NCBI RefSeq assembly: GCF_021134715.1
Contig: NC_060024.1
Location: 8,804,001 to 8,868,000, forward strand
DNA from: Daphnia pulex
Lineage: Eukaryota; Arthropoda; Branchiopoda; Diplostraca; Daphniidae
Length of the DNA: 64,000 nucleotides
Direction of reading: 5' to 3'
In this document: positions 24,747-35,475 of the stretch, piece after piece
Layout of the letters: every line of letters begins with the position of its first letter
How positions within the stretch are numbered: the first letter of the stretch is position 1
Program-made: the position numbers and the translations under genes
Notes under the pieces: model-generated
Seen by the model: only the letters and a program-made list of their open reading frames with translations
Database searches by the model: none
What the model was told of the DNA's origin: nothing

Positions 24747-26335
24747 ATGGCTTTGTACGGCAATCAGGGACCATCGTCTTCCCAATACTACAATCCAAGT
24801 CAACCAACATGTCACAACACACTGTACAATTGCTCTCAACCGTGCGTTGAAGGCTTCTCTTATTGCCTCGATCACATTTCGGAAGATCGAAATGCTCCCT
24901 ACAGATCGTGCACTTTTGTTTTCTCAAATGGTAAAAGATGTGCCACCAATGTTCTCAAGGGTGAAAGGAGAGACGGGTATGAAAGTGAAGTTTGTGGTTT
25001 TCTGTCACATGTTTGATGCTAATCGTTGATGTTGTTTAGGTTGTGCCAGGATCACGCCAAGAGATCGGCCCTGTGCAAAATGAAAACACTCAGGAAGAGG
25101 CAGCCCCCAGAATCCCTTGAAACTCTCATAGATGATCTGCAGCACTACAGTGAAGCTGGAAATGAAGAGAAGGCCACTGGAACGCTCAGTTTAATCGAAA
25201 AGCTGTCCCTGAATGCTTCCACACAAAAACTGCAAGATTATGCAAGTGAATCAGATAGTGAAGATGAACTACCAACTGCAGAGCAAACCATCAGACAAGA
25301 GGATGACTCTGATGCAGAGAGTATTGACAGCGACCAAGATGATCCCTTGAGGTAAAATGCATGTTTTTAATAAGGCCCCAGTCAAATTATCTATAATGAC
25401 TCATGATTCACTTGCAGGCATGCTGGTGTCTTTACTCCTGAAGAAGTGGTTTTGCTAACCCGCGACAAACTCATCAAATTGCAAGCGCTGTACCTTGACC
25501 AATTTAAGCGGTTGCATCACCAATTAAAGTGTGCACGAAGACGTTATCTCAATGGAGTAAAAAGAGAAAAGGAGAACGGAGGTAATAATCCATTCAACTT
25601 GATTTGAATTATGTTCCATTCAACTCCTTTTTTTTCGTTTACCAAAGTTGCAAGTGCTCCTTACCCGGATACGCCGTCAGAACGCAGGGCTGTGGCAAAG
25701 TTACGAAGTTTACGTCGTTTCCAGCGACATCGAGGCTCTGAGGCATTGCTGCATCATCAATTACAGGAGAAACGCCTCCAAGTAAATTATACTCTTTAAC
25801 AATTTGTGTGTAATTGATACGAATTCAGTTCCCTCCTATCAGGTCACACAGGGAGTCAATTACAAAGCTCCACCTACCCCCAAGTGTTCCTTCGTCGACT
25901 GTGGTATCAAGTGCACAAACCCTGCTGTTCCGCTTACGAAGCATTGCACAAAACACGTTCTCAATGTAAAGATTTTGCCATACCTCAAATTATTCGATTA
26001 ATTGCTATTGTGATTCATTCGATTAGGATTCGTCGCAAATGTTATTCCGCCCATGTGGGGCTATATTTCACGATAACGAATGCAAGGAACCCGTCATCAA
26101 TTTCAGCGAGAATACTAGATGTGTCTATCACACAATGATGCCACCAATGATGCTTGTTGAGCAGGTATGTAATTAACCGGATTTTGTTCCAACAAAATAG
26201 TTTTTTTTTTCTAAATTATACGTATTATATTTTCAGGACATCTGCGTTGCGTCGCCACTAATTAGCGTCGATGACGAAATAGAGAAGGTGGAAGTGAAAA
26301 TAGAAGTCGACGACGCTGGACAAACTTGCGGTTAA
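24747..26335 (+). CDS. KANSL2: KAT8 regulatory NSL complex subunit 2
   Basis: Seven exons: 24747-24976, 25040-25351, 25418-25581, 25648-25781, 25843-25965, 26027-26164 and 26237-26335. All phases close, giving 399 aa. Two Cys/His-rich zinc-box domains mark the family. The N-terminal one (about residues 22-82) includes [31 protein letters not shown] and LCQDH. The C-terminal one includes [28 protein letters not shown] and RCVYH. Between them is an acidic Ser/Asp stretch and a basic coiled-coil-like helix ([20 protein letters not shown]). KANSL2 (fly dgt1) is a subunit of the NSL complex with the H4K16 acetyltransferase MOF/KAT8 at active promoters. The gene converges on Cdk2, stops 197 bp apart. 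Its partner subunit KANSL1 is encoded 9 kb downstream on the same strand. Confidence 0.93.
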
Positions 26336-26532
26336 TTGTTTCTATATTTCCCGGGTTACTATTTACAGTTCTCTACACGCTGTAAGGCCATTTCCGTAAA
26401 CGTTTTGAAACGGTAGAACTTAAATAATAGAACGCTGCTCTGAAAGTTAAAATGAATGGTTGAGAGTGAAATATAAACTTGTGTGAACATAAGCGTAAAA
26501 TCGTTGGACTGTTGGATAGTTGCTTGGAAAGA

Positions 26533-27817
26533 CTATTCAAAATTGGGCAGTTGAAATCCTGAAAAGTAGCGATGGTGTAAGGCTTGTCTAGCAGATAACC
26601 TCTTGTTCGGATCGTATAACATAAGTTTCTGTTTAAGTAAAATTAAAGAATTCATTGGTTTGGTTGCGAACGATAACTTTTTTGTAGAAATGTAAACAAA
26701 CCATCAGAAGATTGAGGCCATCGCTATCTAATCTTGGAAACATTTCTTCAAAACTGGAACCCGACCATTTGGGGAAAGAAGGCTTAAAATCGGGAAGCTG
26801 AGATACTCCTGGCCAGCAGGTCTCGTCAGGTGTCCCCATCGTTCGGAAAATGCGGAAAAGTTGATCAATTTCCGAGTCACCAGGAAACAAGGCAGTACGA
26901 CCCTTAAGCTAAGGAAATGATTGAATTAATTTTACTTTAAAAAATGTACTGATGAGAAAGCTATTACCATTTCCGCAAAGATACAGCCGATCGACCAGAT
27001 ATCAACAGAGGTAGTGTAGATCTTTGCTCCCAGCAAAACTTCAGGGGCTTTGTACCAAAGAGTAACAACCTCATGTGTGTAGGAGCGTAAAGGGAGACCA
27101 AATGCTCTAGCAAGACCAAAATCTGCCAGCTTTAACAGACCATTTTTGTTCACCAAGAGATTCTGTGGTTTCAAGTCCCTGTGAAGTACCCTGTGAGAGT
27201 GACAGAAAGCAATACCCTTCAGCATCTGCCAGAGGAAGCTCTTGACTGCTTTGGGTTCCAGACCACATGGCATCGAATCCAACAGTTTCTGCACCAATAA
27301 AATTGTGTTAGCTCAGTGAAAATCAAATGTGCAACTTTTAACAACAACCTTCAGATCTTGGTTTAGATATTCAAAGACAAGGTAAATCTTTTTCTCAACA
27401 TGGACTACATCAAGCAGTTTTACAACATGTGGATGGTCAAGTTCTTTTAAGACAGTAATTTCTCTTATGGCAGTGCTGGGCACTCCTTCTGATTCCCTGT
27501 ACAACAAAAACGGTTTTGTTATTATGTAGGTTGCACCCCAATGAAAGTAATTGCCATGAGTTGTGGGTGATGTTAACGAGCTGAAAAGTTCAGATAATTG
27601 TGTCTGTGATATGTCATGAAAATTAGCACATCACAGATAAAATCATCTGAAATCAAAACTCCCAAAGCATTCTGATGACAAAAACAATGGAATTTACTTA
27701 CGATTCTAAGCGAATTTTCTTGAGAGCCACAAGTTTGCCTGTTTCAATGTCTTTGGCTTTATAGACTATGCCATATGTTCCTTCACCGATCTTCTCAATC
27801 TTCTGAAATTGTTCCAT
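26533..27817 (-). CDS. Cdk2: Cyclin-dependent kinase 2
   Basis: Five exons: 27817-27702, 27496-27349, 27288-26968, 26908-26702 and 26628-26533. All phases close, giving 295 aa (human CDK2 is 298). Residue numbers match CDK2: [20 protein letters not shown] with inhibitory T14/Y15, then PSTAIRE at 45-51, HRDLKPQN catalytic loop, DFGLARAF, activation segment [31 protein letters not shown], and DFKPSFPKW. It is nearer CDK2 than CDK1 in the activation-segment and GDSEIDQ regions. An upstream in-frame ATG at 27829 and an open frame back to 27910 exist, but the start at 27817 matches the family. The otherwise near-universal WYRAPE reads WYKAPE here. Cdk2 with cyclin E/A drives S-phase entry, and the promoter carries an E2F-type site. 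Confidence 0.93.
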
Positions 27818-28720
27818 TGCCTCGTGCATTTTGCCCAGCGCCCAGCACAAAGCACATTCGAACTCAAAAATGTGATGTAGACACTGATTACTCTTGATGA
27901 GCTGGCTCACTAATGATTAATGAACTGGTTCTCTTCACTTGCGATTTGGGCGACAAAAGGTTTTCCCTTGTTTCCACGCTGCCGTTTCGCGCGTTTTCTT
28001 CTCATTCGATCATTCAAGCTTCCCGCTTGGAGGCCAAAAGCTCCGCCTACCGTTTATTTTTATCAATTCACGGTAATTTGACGCAATTATGATCGTTCCT
28101 AAAGTTTTTAAAACCAATTTTTTTTGTAAAATTTATTTAATAAATAGTTAATTACATTTACAGTGCAAAAAGTGTAGTATTTATAATTTTGTCTATTTTT
28201 ACTCATTAGAAGCTAGCAGCATCTAGCGGTCTTGTTAAACAACGACGATTTATTTTTCGTATTTTGCCCTCTTGTCTTATCAACATCCGTGCGGGAGATC
28301 TAGTTTCAGTAGTTATACATAGAAATTTTGATTGACGTGTATTTTCAGTCCATTTAAAGTGAATCATTCTCATCTGAAATTATAGCAACGTTTAATTTAA
28401 TTGAACGTAGTTGAAAACCGTGTAATTCGCCATTCAAGAAAAATAATTGCGCCTTAACGATGCTATTCAGCTTCGTCAGTGTTCCATAATAGATCCCCAG
28501 TAATATATAAGAATCTTTATCTGTTGATTTTGTGTGTCAGCTTGTTAAAATAATCTGCGCTGAACATACAGCGTAGCGTGATGAGTGTAGATTCAGGGTA
28601 TATGGATCAAGCATGTGTGTGGTGTCGTGTGGATATTTTATTGCTTGACGTTGAAGTGTGTATTTTTTGAAGCTCTATGCAACGTGTCAAGTGTTGGGTA
28701 TACGCAGTCTCAAAAAAACT
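27818..28720. other. Divergent promoter region of Cdk2 (-) and alpha-mannosidase I (+)
   Basis: About 0.9 kb between head-to-head start codons. It holds E2F-type sites on the Cdk2 side and a CTCF-like motif GCATCTAGCGGT at 28219-28230 near the middle. No additional gene seen. The transcription starts cannot be placed from sequence alone. Confidence 0.6.
27985..27992 (+). promoter_or_regulatory. E2F/DP binding site in the Cdk2 promoter
   Basis: TTTCGCGC matches the E2F consensus TTTSSCGC exactly and lies 168 bp upstream of the Cdk2 start codon. A second half-site TTCCCGC is at 28020-28026. E2F control of S-phase genes is established knowledge. Use of this particular site is inference. Confidence 0.6.
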
Positions 28721-30313
28721 ATGAGGGTTATTCGTCCTAGATTAGTTTGCAGGTGCTTACTTGCATTGTGCGTGCTCATTTTCTTTTACTATGGCTTCAT
28801 ATTGGGTCATTTTGTCAGTTCTACAAGTGCCTTCTCTTCTCTGTGGCTTTCCAAACGTCCCGTAGTGATCCAGGGCGGCGAAGATGCCGATCCGGAAGTT
28901 CGGATCAAACGAGATCATGTGAAAAGCATGATGAAACACGCTTGGGACGGATACGTTCAATACGCCTGGGGAGCCAACGAACTCAAACCAATCAGCCGGA
29001 AACCGCACATAAACTCGATCTACGGTTCGGCTCCGTTAGGTGCAACCATCGTCGACAGTCTCGACACTTTATTCATTATGGGAATGATGGACGAATTCAA
29101 TGCAGCCAAAGATTGGGTTGATAACGACATGAACTTGGACATGGCCGACGCTGAATTATCTCTGTTTGAGGTGAACATTCGATTAGTAGGTGGGTTGCTC
29201 TCTGCGTTCGCTTTGACTGGTGATAAACTGTTTCGTGAAAGGGCCTTACAAGTAGGAGAAAGACTTTTATCAGCATTCGACGGTGTCTCCGCTGGTATCC
29301 CCAACGGTCGGATAAATCTGAGCGCAAACAAGAGCTCTGGTGGCTGGCCGGTCCTGGCTGAATGGGGAACGTTAAGCCTGGAATTTAACTACCTAAGCGA
29401 CGTGACCGGATCAGGTGTGTTTCGATCGCACATCCGCCGGATATACGAAGAGACCATAAACTTGATGGTCAGCATGGATGGTCTTTATCCTGTCAACATC
29501 AGAATGCGTCAAAATAAGACAGGGGACTTTGACGATCGAGTTCATTGGAACAATTTCGATAAATATACACTCGGAGCTGCGGGTGATTCCTTTTACGAAT
29601 ATTTGCTCAAAAGTTGGCTGCAGAGTGGCAAAACAGATGAAACCTCCTTATCGCTGTACCTGCATTCGGTAGGCGGCGTATTCAATAAACTAGTCAGGAC
29701 TTCGGAAAAAAGCAAATTAACCTACCTGGTTGAAATTGAGCACGAAAGTGTGCAGCACGTAATGGGACACCTAACCTGCTTCGCTGGAGGAATGTTTGCA
29801 CTTGGTGGTAAGACGTTGAACCAAGAACGACAATTCAAATTGGGCGCTGATTTGACTTCTACCTGTCACCAATCTTACGTCCGATCACCGACTAAACTGG
29901 GACCTGAAACATTTGAATTCAACGATCAACTGGAAGCTGAACTTGATAGAAGCAGCGGGGCGAAATATTACATCCTTCGTCCGGAAGTGATCGAATCTTA
30001 TTTCATCCTTTGGCGTCTTACTCACGACCCACGTTACCGACGCTGGGGTTGGGAAGCTGTTGAAGCAATTGAGAAAAATTGTCGCATTAGCACCGGTGGA
30101 TACAGCGGATTACATAACGTCGCCAATGTATTACCCACTCATGACGATGTCCAGCAAAGTTTCTTTATGGCCGAAACTCTCAAATATCTGTATTTACTGT
30201 TCAGCGATGATAGTCTCATCGATCTTGACCAGTGGGTATTCAACACTGAAGCTCATCCATTGCCAATCAAGGGAGGTGCGAACCCGCTCTACCGACCTGC
30301 TGAAGCCAAATAA
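28721..30313 (+). CDS. MAN1: Golgi mannosyl-oligosaccharide alpha-1,2-mannosidase class I (GH47), intronless
   Basis: A single open frame of 530 aa from the first in-frame ATG at 28721. It is a type II membrane protein: basic start MRVIRPRLVCR, a hydrophobic anchor at about residues 10-32, a short stem, then a GH47 domain from about residue 65 to 520. Family marks are SIYGSAPLGATIVDSLDTLF, ELSLFEVNIRLVGGLLSAF, the conserved disulfide Cys pair (LTCFAGGM and TSTCHQSY), the acid region LRPEVIESYFILWR and the Ca2+-binding Thr in FNTEAHPL. The enzyme trims alpha-1,2-mannose from N-glycans in the cis-Golgi. It is the only large conserved enzyme gene here without an intron, which may mean retroposition. 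It is divergent from Cdk2. Confidence 0.92.
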   Translation: MRVIRPRLVCRCLLALCVLIFFYYGFILGHFVSSTSAFSSLWLSKRPVVIQGGEDADPEVRIKRDHVKSMMKHAWDGYVQYAWGANELKPISRKPHINSIYGSAPLGATIVDSLDTLFIMGMMDEFNAAKDWVDNDMNLDMADAELSLFEVNIRLVGGLLSAFALTGDKLFRERALQVGERLLSAFDGVSAGIPNGRINLSANKSSGGWPVLAEWGTLSLEFNYLSDVTGSGVFRSHIRRIYEETINLMVSMDGLYPVNIRMRQNKTGDFDDRVHWNNFDKYTLGAAGDSFYEYLLKSWLQSGKTDETSLSLYLHSVGGVFNKLVRTSEKSKLTYLVEIEHESVQHVMGHLTCFAGGMFALGGKTLNQERQFKLGADLTSTCHQSYVRSPTKLGPETFEFNDQLEAELDRSSGAKYYILRPEVIESYFILWRLTHDPRYRRWGWEAVEAIEKNCRISTGGYSGLHNVANVLPTHDDVQQSFFMAETLKYLYLLFSDDSLIDLDQWVFNTEAHPLPIKGGANPLYRPAEAK

Positions 30314-30799
30314 TTTAATAGTCAAATAATGTTTAACGTGTTTGCCAAAATTTGAAAATACAATTCTGTTATCAAATAATATTTCACCGAGTTATTTATC
30401 TTTTTACGTTTAAAGTCTATTTTGAAATCATTTTTATCCGATTTGGGAAAAACCCCAGGAAAAACCCTGCAAAAAACGTGCCATTAAAATTTGAACATAC
30501 AAAGACATTATCACATATTACATTTCAAAAGTTCTTTAAACAGTTAACATTCAAAGTCTACTGATGTTTTTTATTCCATTAGGAAAAACCCAGGGAAACC
30601 ATATTTTCGATAACACTTCGAGGTTAGATTACATAGCTTACCATCCCTCCATCAGCTGTTCAGTCAGCTGTTATTCTGATTTGTTGACACGATTTTGAGG
30701 CAGAAGGTCCCGCGCCCAGCCAAGAGCCAATATTCTAATTTCGCAGTGCATTTCTTTCACATATTTTAATTTCTAAAACTATTCATTGAATCGAACAAA
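30314..30799. other. Spacer between alpha-mannosidase I and ACADL
   Basis: AT-rich 3' UTR of the mannosidase gene, then the ACADL promoter and 5' UTR. Two related words, TTTAAAGTCTATTTTGAAATC (20 of these bases near 30410) and CATTCAAAGTCTA (near 30548), hint at a small direct repeat. No gene seen. Confidence 0.4.
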
Positions 30800-32676
30800 A
30801 TGTTTAGTATTGCAAAACAGTCTTTTCTGTTTGGAAGGAAACTGGTGAGCATTTCAGTTCCAAGGTATATAGAGCGCGTTAATACAATTGTAGCAGTGCA
30901 CCATTAATTGGGTTAGATTTTCTCAGTGGAGAAACTAATCAACAATTATTTTTTTTTGCAGAGTTTGTCTTTTACATTCTGGAGCTAGTAGCAATGTGGT
31001 AGCCAATGCTTCAGCAGTCAAGTCTGGATCACATGATGGTCAAAGGCAACCTACAGCGAAAATGCCCAAGTTAACTGATGTTGGTTCTCGCACCTTATTT
31101 GGTCCAGAACAAGATTCTTTTAGAGAGACTGTGAGGAAGTTTTTTCAAAAAGAGATCACTCCTCATATTCAAGCGTAAGTTTGGTCTTTTCAATAAACTG
31201 ATGACAGACATTTTACTTGATTTTGCACAATTTTACAGGTGGAATGAGCGTGGGTACACTGATAAAGAAATTTGGGAAAAAGCTGGATCATGTGGAATGC
31301 TGGGTATCAACATACCAGAAGAACATGGTGGTATTGGAGGTTCTTTTGCAGATGCATGTATTATAATGGAAGAACAGTAAGTGCAACTGACAACAATTAA
31401 TATGGTTTTTTACATTTAAATGTTTGTATTTTTCAGAGGCTATGCTTCAGCAAATGGACCAGCCTTCCATCTTCATTCTGATATTATCATGCCTTATTTC
31501 AGCAAATATGGAAGTGAAGAACAAAAACAAAAGTATATCCCAGACATGACAGCTGGTAAAAAAATTTCGGCTATCGCCATGACTGAGCCAGACGCTGGAA
31601 GGTATATAAAGACATTTACTTTTTATTTCATTGAGCTTCCCCCTTTCTTATTATTATCCTATTGTTTCGCAACGAAAGCGATCTTCAAGGGATCAAATCA
31701 TTTGCGCGGAAGGATGGGTCAGATTACATTCTTAACGGATCCAAGATGTTCACCACCAACGGGTGGTTAGCCGATGTCGTTGTAGTTGTGGCAGTAACCA
31801 ACAAAGAAGCGAAATCAGCAGCTCATGGTATTAGTTTGTTCCTCGTTGACGCAGATACTCCTGGATTTAAAAAAAGCTGGCTGATGAAGAAAATTGGCAT
31901 GGGAGCATCTGTAAGTTTATTTTTTTAAGTTACTACATCACGTGTATAAGTCATCAAATTTCATTTGAAATTACAAGGATACCGCGGGTTTGTTCTTCGA
32001 AGATGTCCGTCTTCCAGCCAGTGCGCTGCTAGGAGAAGAGAATAAAGGATTCTATTACCTAATGAATGAATTGCCGCAGGAGCGTTTGACCATCGGCGTT
32101 CACGCTTGTGCTCATTCCGAATTCATGTTTGAAGAGACGAAACAGTACGTGATGCAGCGCAAAGCCTACGGCAAAACACTTTCCAACTTGCAGGTTCACG
32201 GTCACACTTTGTCATTTACCCACTTGGAGTGCGCGACCCTATGTAATCTCACATTTTTACACAGACGATTCAACATAAACTCGCCGAGATGAAGACCGAG
32301 ATTTGCGTGGCACGAGCTTTTATCGACCAGTGTATCGCGCTTCACGAAGAGCAACAGCTCGACGCCCAAATGGCTTGTATGGCCAAAATCTGGTACTAGG
32401 ACAATTTCCCATTGTTTGCCCTTGCCCACAGCGCTGCTGCTCATTCTTCTATTTGCCATTTTATTTTTCTTTCTTTGTTGCCTTTCTAGGGCCTCGGAGT
32501 TGGAAAATAAGATTGCAGCCCAATGTTTGCAGTTACACGGAGGAGCCGGATACCTTTACGATACTCCTATCGCTCGCGCTTACCTTGACGCCAGAGTTCA
32601 GACCATTTACGGCGGGAGCAACGAAGTCCTAAAAGACCTCATCGCTCGCCAGATCCTAGCGCCTGCCAGGAAATAA
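30800..32676 (+). CDS. ACADL: Mitochondrial long-chain acyl-CoA dehydrogenase
   Basis: Eight exons: 30800-30864, 30962-31174, 31239-31376, 31437-31601, 31679-31910, 31978-32193, 32265-32392 and 32490-32676. All phases close, giving 447 aa (human 430). An N-terminal mitochondrial presequence (MFSIAKQSFLFGRKL) is followed by the ACAD N-terminal, middle (AIAMTEPDAGSDLQGIKSFA, FTTNGWLADVV) and C-terminal domains. The helix-G segment SEFMFEETKQYVMQRKAYGK carries the LCAD-type catalytic Glu position, and DARVQTIYGGSNEVLKDLIA is the FAD-end signature. It catalyses the first, FAD-dependent step of beta-oxidation in the mitochondrial matrix. In exon 1 a competing donor (gtgagc) 17 nt earlier would hit a stop, so the later donor is used. 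Confidence 0.95.
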
Positions 32677-35267
32677 TAATTGATATTGCAACAGCGCACG
32701 GTAACCAATTTTAGTTCAATTGATGTGATCCTGCATTCAATTAGGTTGATGGCTTTACCAGTGAAATCGAGTTTAAACCAGAAACAGAAAACAAACAAAA
32801 ATCTTCTCCTTAGAGTATTCCCCGGACCGGCTCTTTTCGTCATGCAGCTTCTTCCCCCCTCCAACGGCCATCGCCAGAGGCGGAAACTTCTAGAAACAAA
32901 AAATTCAAAAAACCAAAACCAAAAAAAAAAATAATAAAAAAATATATTTCTGCCTTTAAAAAGTGCCTGAAAGAATATAACTTGGACACCCGCTTATCAA
33001 GTAAAAGGCTGAAGATGCGAATTCATGTGAACTGGCAAATATTGGCCTTTTAAAAAGAAAAATACTCCCCTCCCCAAAAATGCGAAACTCGTTTTCTCAT
33101 TCAGGTAGTGAAAGGGGAGGGGAAGTCGTTTCGAGAAATGAAGCCCCACGTGTTTGTCCGCTGTGAGGCGCTGCATGTCTCAATTGTGCTAAAGCGGGAG
33201 TCAAATCAAATCTCTTACTTCTCAACGTGCCAGCAGTTGAAAAAAAATTCTTCCAAAATGAAAATTAATCATCGCGAAAATTCTCGTTGACGTCGAAATT
33301 CAATGTGATTTGCTTATTAATTGTATTCGTTTATGTGACGCCAATTTAAGTCTCAGTGTCGATCAGTGTAGTCGTTTGTGGGCGGAGCCTGCAAGTCTGT
33401 GCGTGTCCTCGTGTGCGGGGCGGGTAAAGCGTGGGGGCTAAGATGGCGCTGCTAGACTCCTCCCCCTTGGCATCGCTGCGTGTGTGTGTGTGTGTGTCGA
33501 GAAAAGCCTGCCAACGTTGAATGCCAAGCCATTTCTCGTCTTTCTTCCAAAGCGTAACGTTCCCGTCTGATAGTGCGCGTTTTCTTTTTCAATAATACAG
33601 CAGCAGCAGCAGCACCCCAGCTCGGCTGCGCTGCGCCACCCGAAGAGGAGGGGGGGGGAGCCATCAGTTGCAGCAGTACCCCAAGTGGTATGATAGTAGT
33701 GTGTGCCTAGTCGCAAGAGTGCGCTTCCTCTGCTTCTGCCCCCAACCAAGCTTGGCCGCCATTGTGAATCCGCGCCCCGATTGAGTAGGGGAAAAATAAA
33801 AAAAAGTTTGGGCAACATTTCCTCGACGCCATTGTGAATCGTGGGTGTCGGCACCTCGGGTCCAAAAAAAGAGGAAATTTGTCACGAGTGTCGTCTATCT
33901 GTGTGTTGATGACGTGTATGTGATTCTTGTGTCATCGTGAGTGGATTAATTCTTCAGTCAAAACTAAAGAAGGTGAGTTGTGTGTGTGTGTGTGTGTGTG
34001 CGAGCGTGGTATAGTATATAGCATAAGGGGCGGGAGCGGCCCTAAAGCTTTTGTTCGCGCGCGACGGCTTCACCACAGTCCACGTCCTTCGGGTGGAAGG
34101 GGGGCCACCTCTCGTCGTGCATTTTTCGTTGGCCCGGGTCTGGCCCGGGTTAGATTTTTCTCATTTCAGTTTGTTAATAAAACTCGTGTGTTAAAATAAA
34201 AAGCGCGCCCCCTTGCTAGAGAGTTGACATACAGCTCACAAGCCGAGCCAACAACCAAATGTTCTAGACCAAATTTTGTTTCATTTTTTCGAAAGGAAAA
34301 TTTAGCACAGCCGCAAACAGACAGGCTCATTTCTAGTCACGTGGGGTGGACCCGAAATTATTTCGATTTCTTCTTTCATGTCGCCGAGTTTCTCTTTTTT
34401 CCTTCGTTCACGACGACGACAAGAAAAGAAACAACTTTTTTATTTTCCGGTAGAGTAAAGCTGCGTTGGCTGATGCAATGTTGGCTCGTGTAGATTTTTC
34501 GACTGCTAGTGTCGGGTGATTACGTTTTTGTGTTTTTAATTTTTCGTGAGTCATGGCGTGTTGTCGGGCAGCAAATGGTGGCGCCGATAGATAGATAGCT
34601 GGGTTGGGCTGCAACATCAAATGCGGGCGTTGACTTGGACACACAATAAAAACAGCGTCATATCACCTACCGATTACCGAGCACACGGAACTATTTTCCT
34701 AAACATTATTAAGGGGGGAGAAAGTTTCGTTTGACTAAAGTCTTAAGGGAGGGCCTTGACACAAGGGTTTGTTTTCATTTTTACACTTGATGGCATTGAG
34801 GCAGCAGTGTAAGGTACATAGACATTCAACCTTGAGTGAGAATGTGTGCTACACAATACCGTAAGACTAGAAAAATCAATGTCTCGGGTTGTTATTAATA
34901 ATATCCTTGAAGGGGAGAATAACCGGTTCGTGGACTATAGAAGAGTTTTGGGGGGAGAGAGAGTTATTGATCATGTCAAGAATACAGATAGCCCGTGAAA
35001 TGCGATCAAGGTTTCCCTAGTTGGTATTCTAAAATGCTTCCTTTTTATTTTATTTTATTTTGTTTTAATTGTTGCAGGTTGCTGTAAATTTGGATATGGC
35101 TGAAACTGAAGTTGCGTCATCCTAGAAGAGAGGGACGTAAAAATTTGGATCCTAACCAAGGATGGGATCGTCGCCTCGTGGATGGGTCTGCAGCATCGAC
35201 AGCTTGAGCTGGATCAGCAGCTTGGCTGGATCGGAGCCGACGATGGAGTGGGCATCAACGCCATGAA
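32677..35267. other. KANSL1 upstream region with a 5' UTR intron
   Basis: Begins with the ACADL 3' end. A TG microsatellite is at about 33479-33498 and a GT one at about 33979-34000. A consensus donor (AG/gtgagt) at 33973 and an acceptor (tttcaattgttgcag type) ending at 35077 define a likely 1.1-kb intron within the KANSL1 5' UTR. The exon part from 35078 carries several upstream ATGs. No independent gene seen. Confidence 0.5.
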
Positions 35268-35475
35268 ATGTGCGTCAGTGTCGTTTGTCTACAGCCTCAG
35301 CCTCAGTGTCCATTGCGCAGTAGCAGGAAAAGTACCGAGAGCAGCAGCAGCAGCAGCATCATCCAACAGCAATCGAGTCGTCTACTACAAAGTACAAGGG
35401 GAGAGAAGAGCAGGTCTGGCCGGCTCGTCTGGTCTCTCGGCGGCCCGGCAGCGAGTGCCATGGCCCCTGCCTTGA
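35096..35475 (+). promoter_or_regulatory. Upstream and overlapping ORFs before KANSL1
   Basis: Three ATGs precede the KANSL1 frame. The first is a 9-codon ORF at 35096-35125, and the second a 34-codon ORF at 35162-35266 ending one base before the KANSL1 ATG. The third is a 97-codon ORF at 35182-35475 that overlaps the KANSL1 start in another frame. They could damp KANSL1 translation, or the true KANSL1 start may be the later in-frame ATG at 35460. Confidence 0.4.

Noticed and set aside
28658-28720. N-terminal extension of the mannosidase frame
   Set aside because: The frame is open to 28658 but contains no ATG. The first in-frame ATG is 28721 and gives a normal type II anchor.
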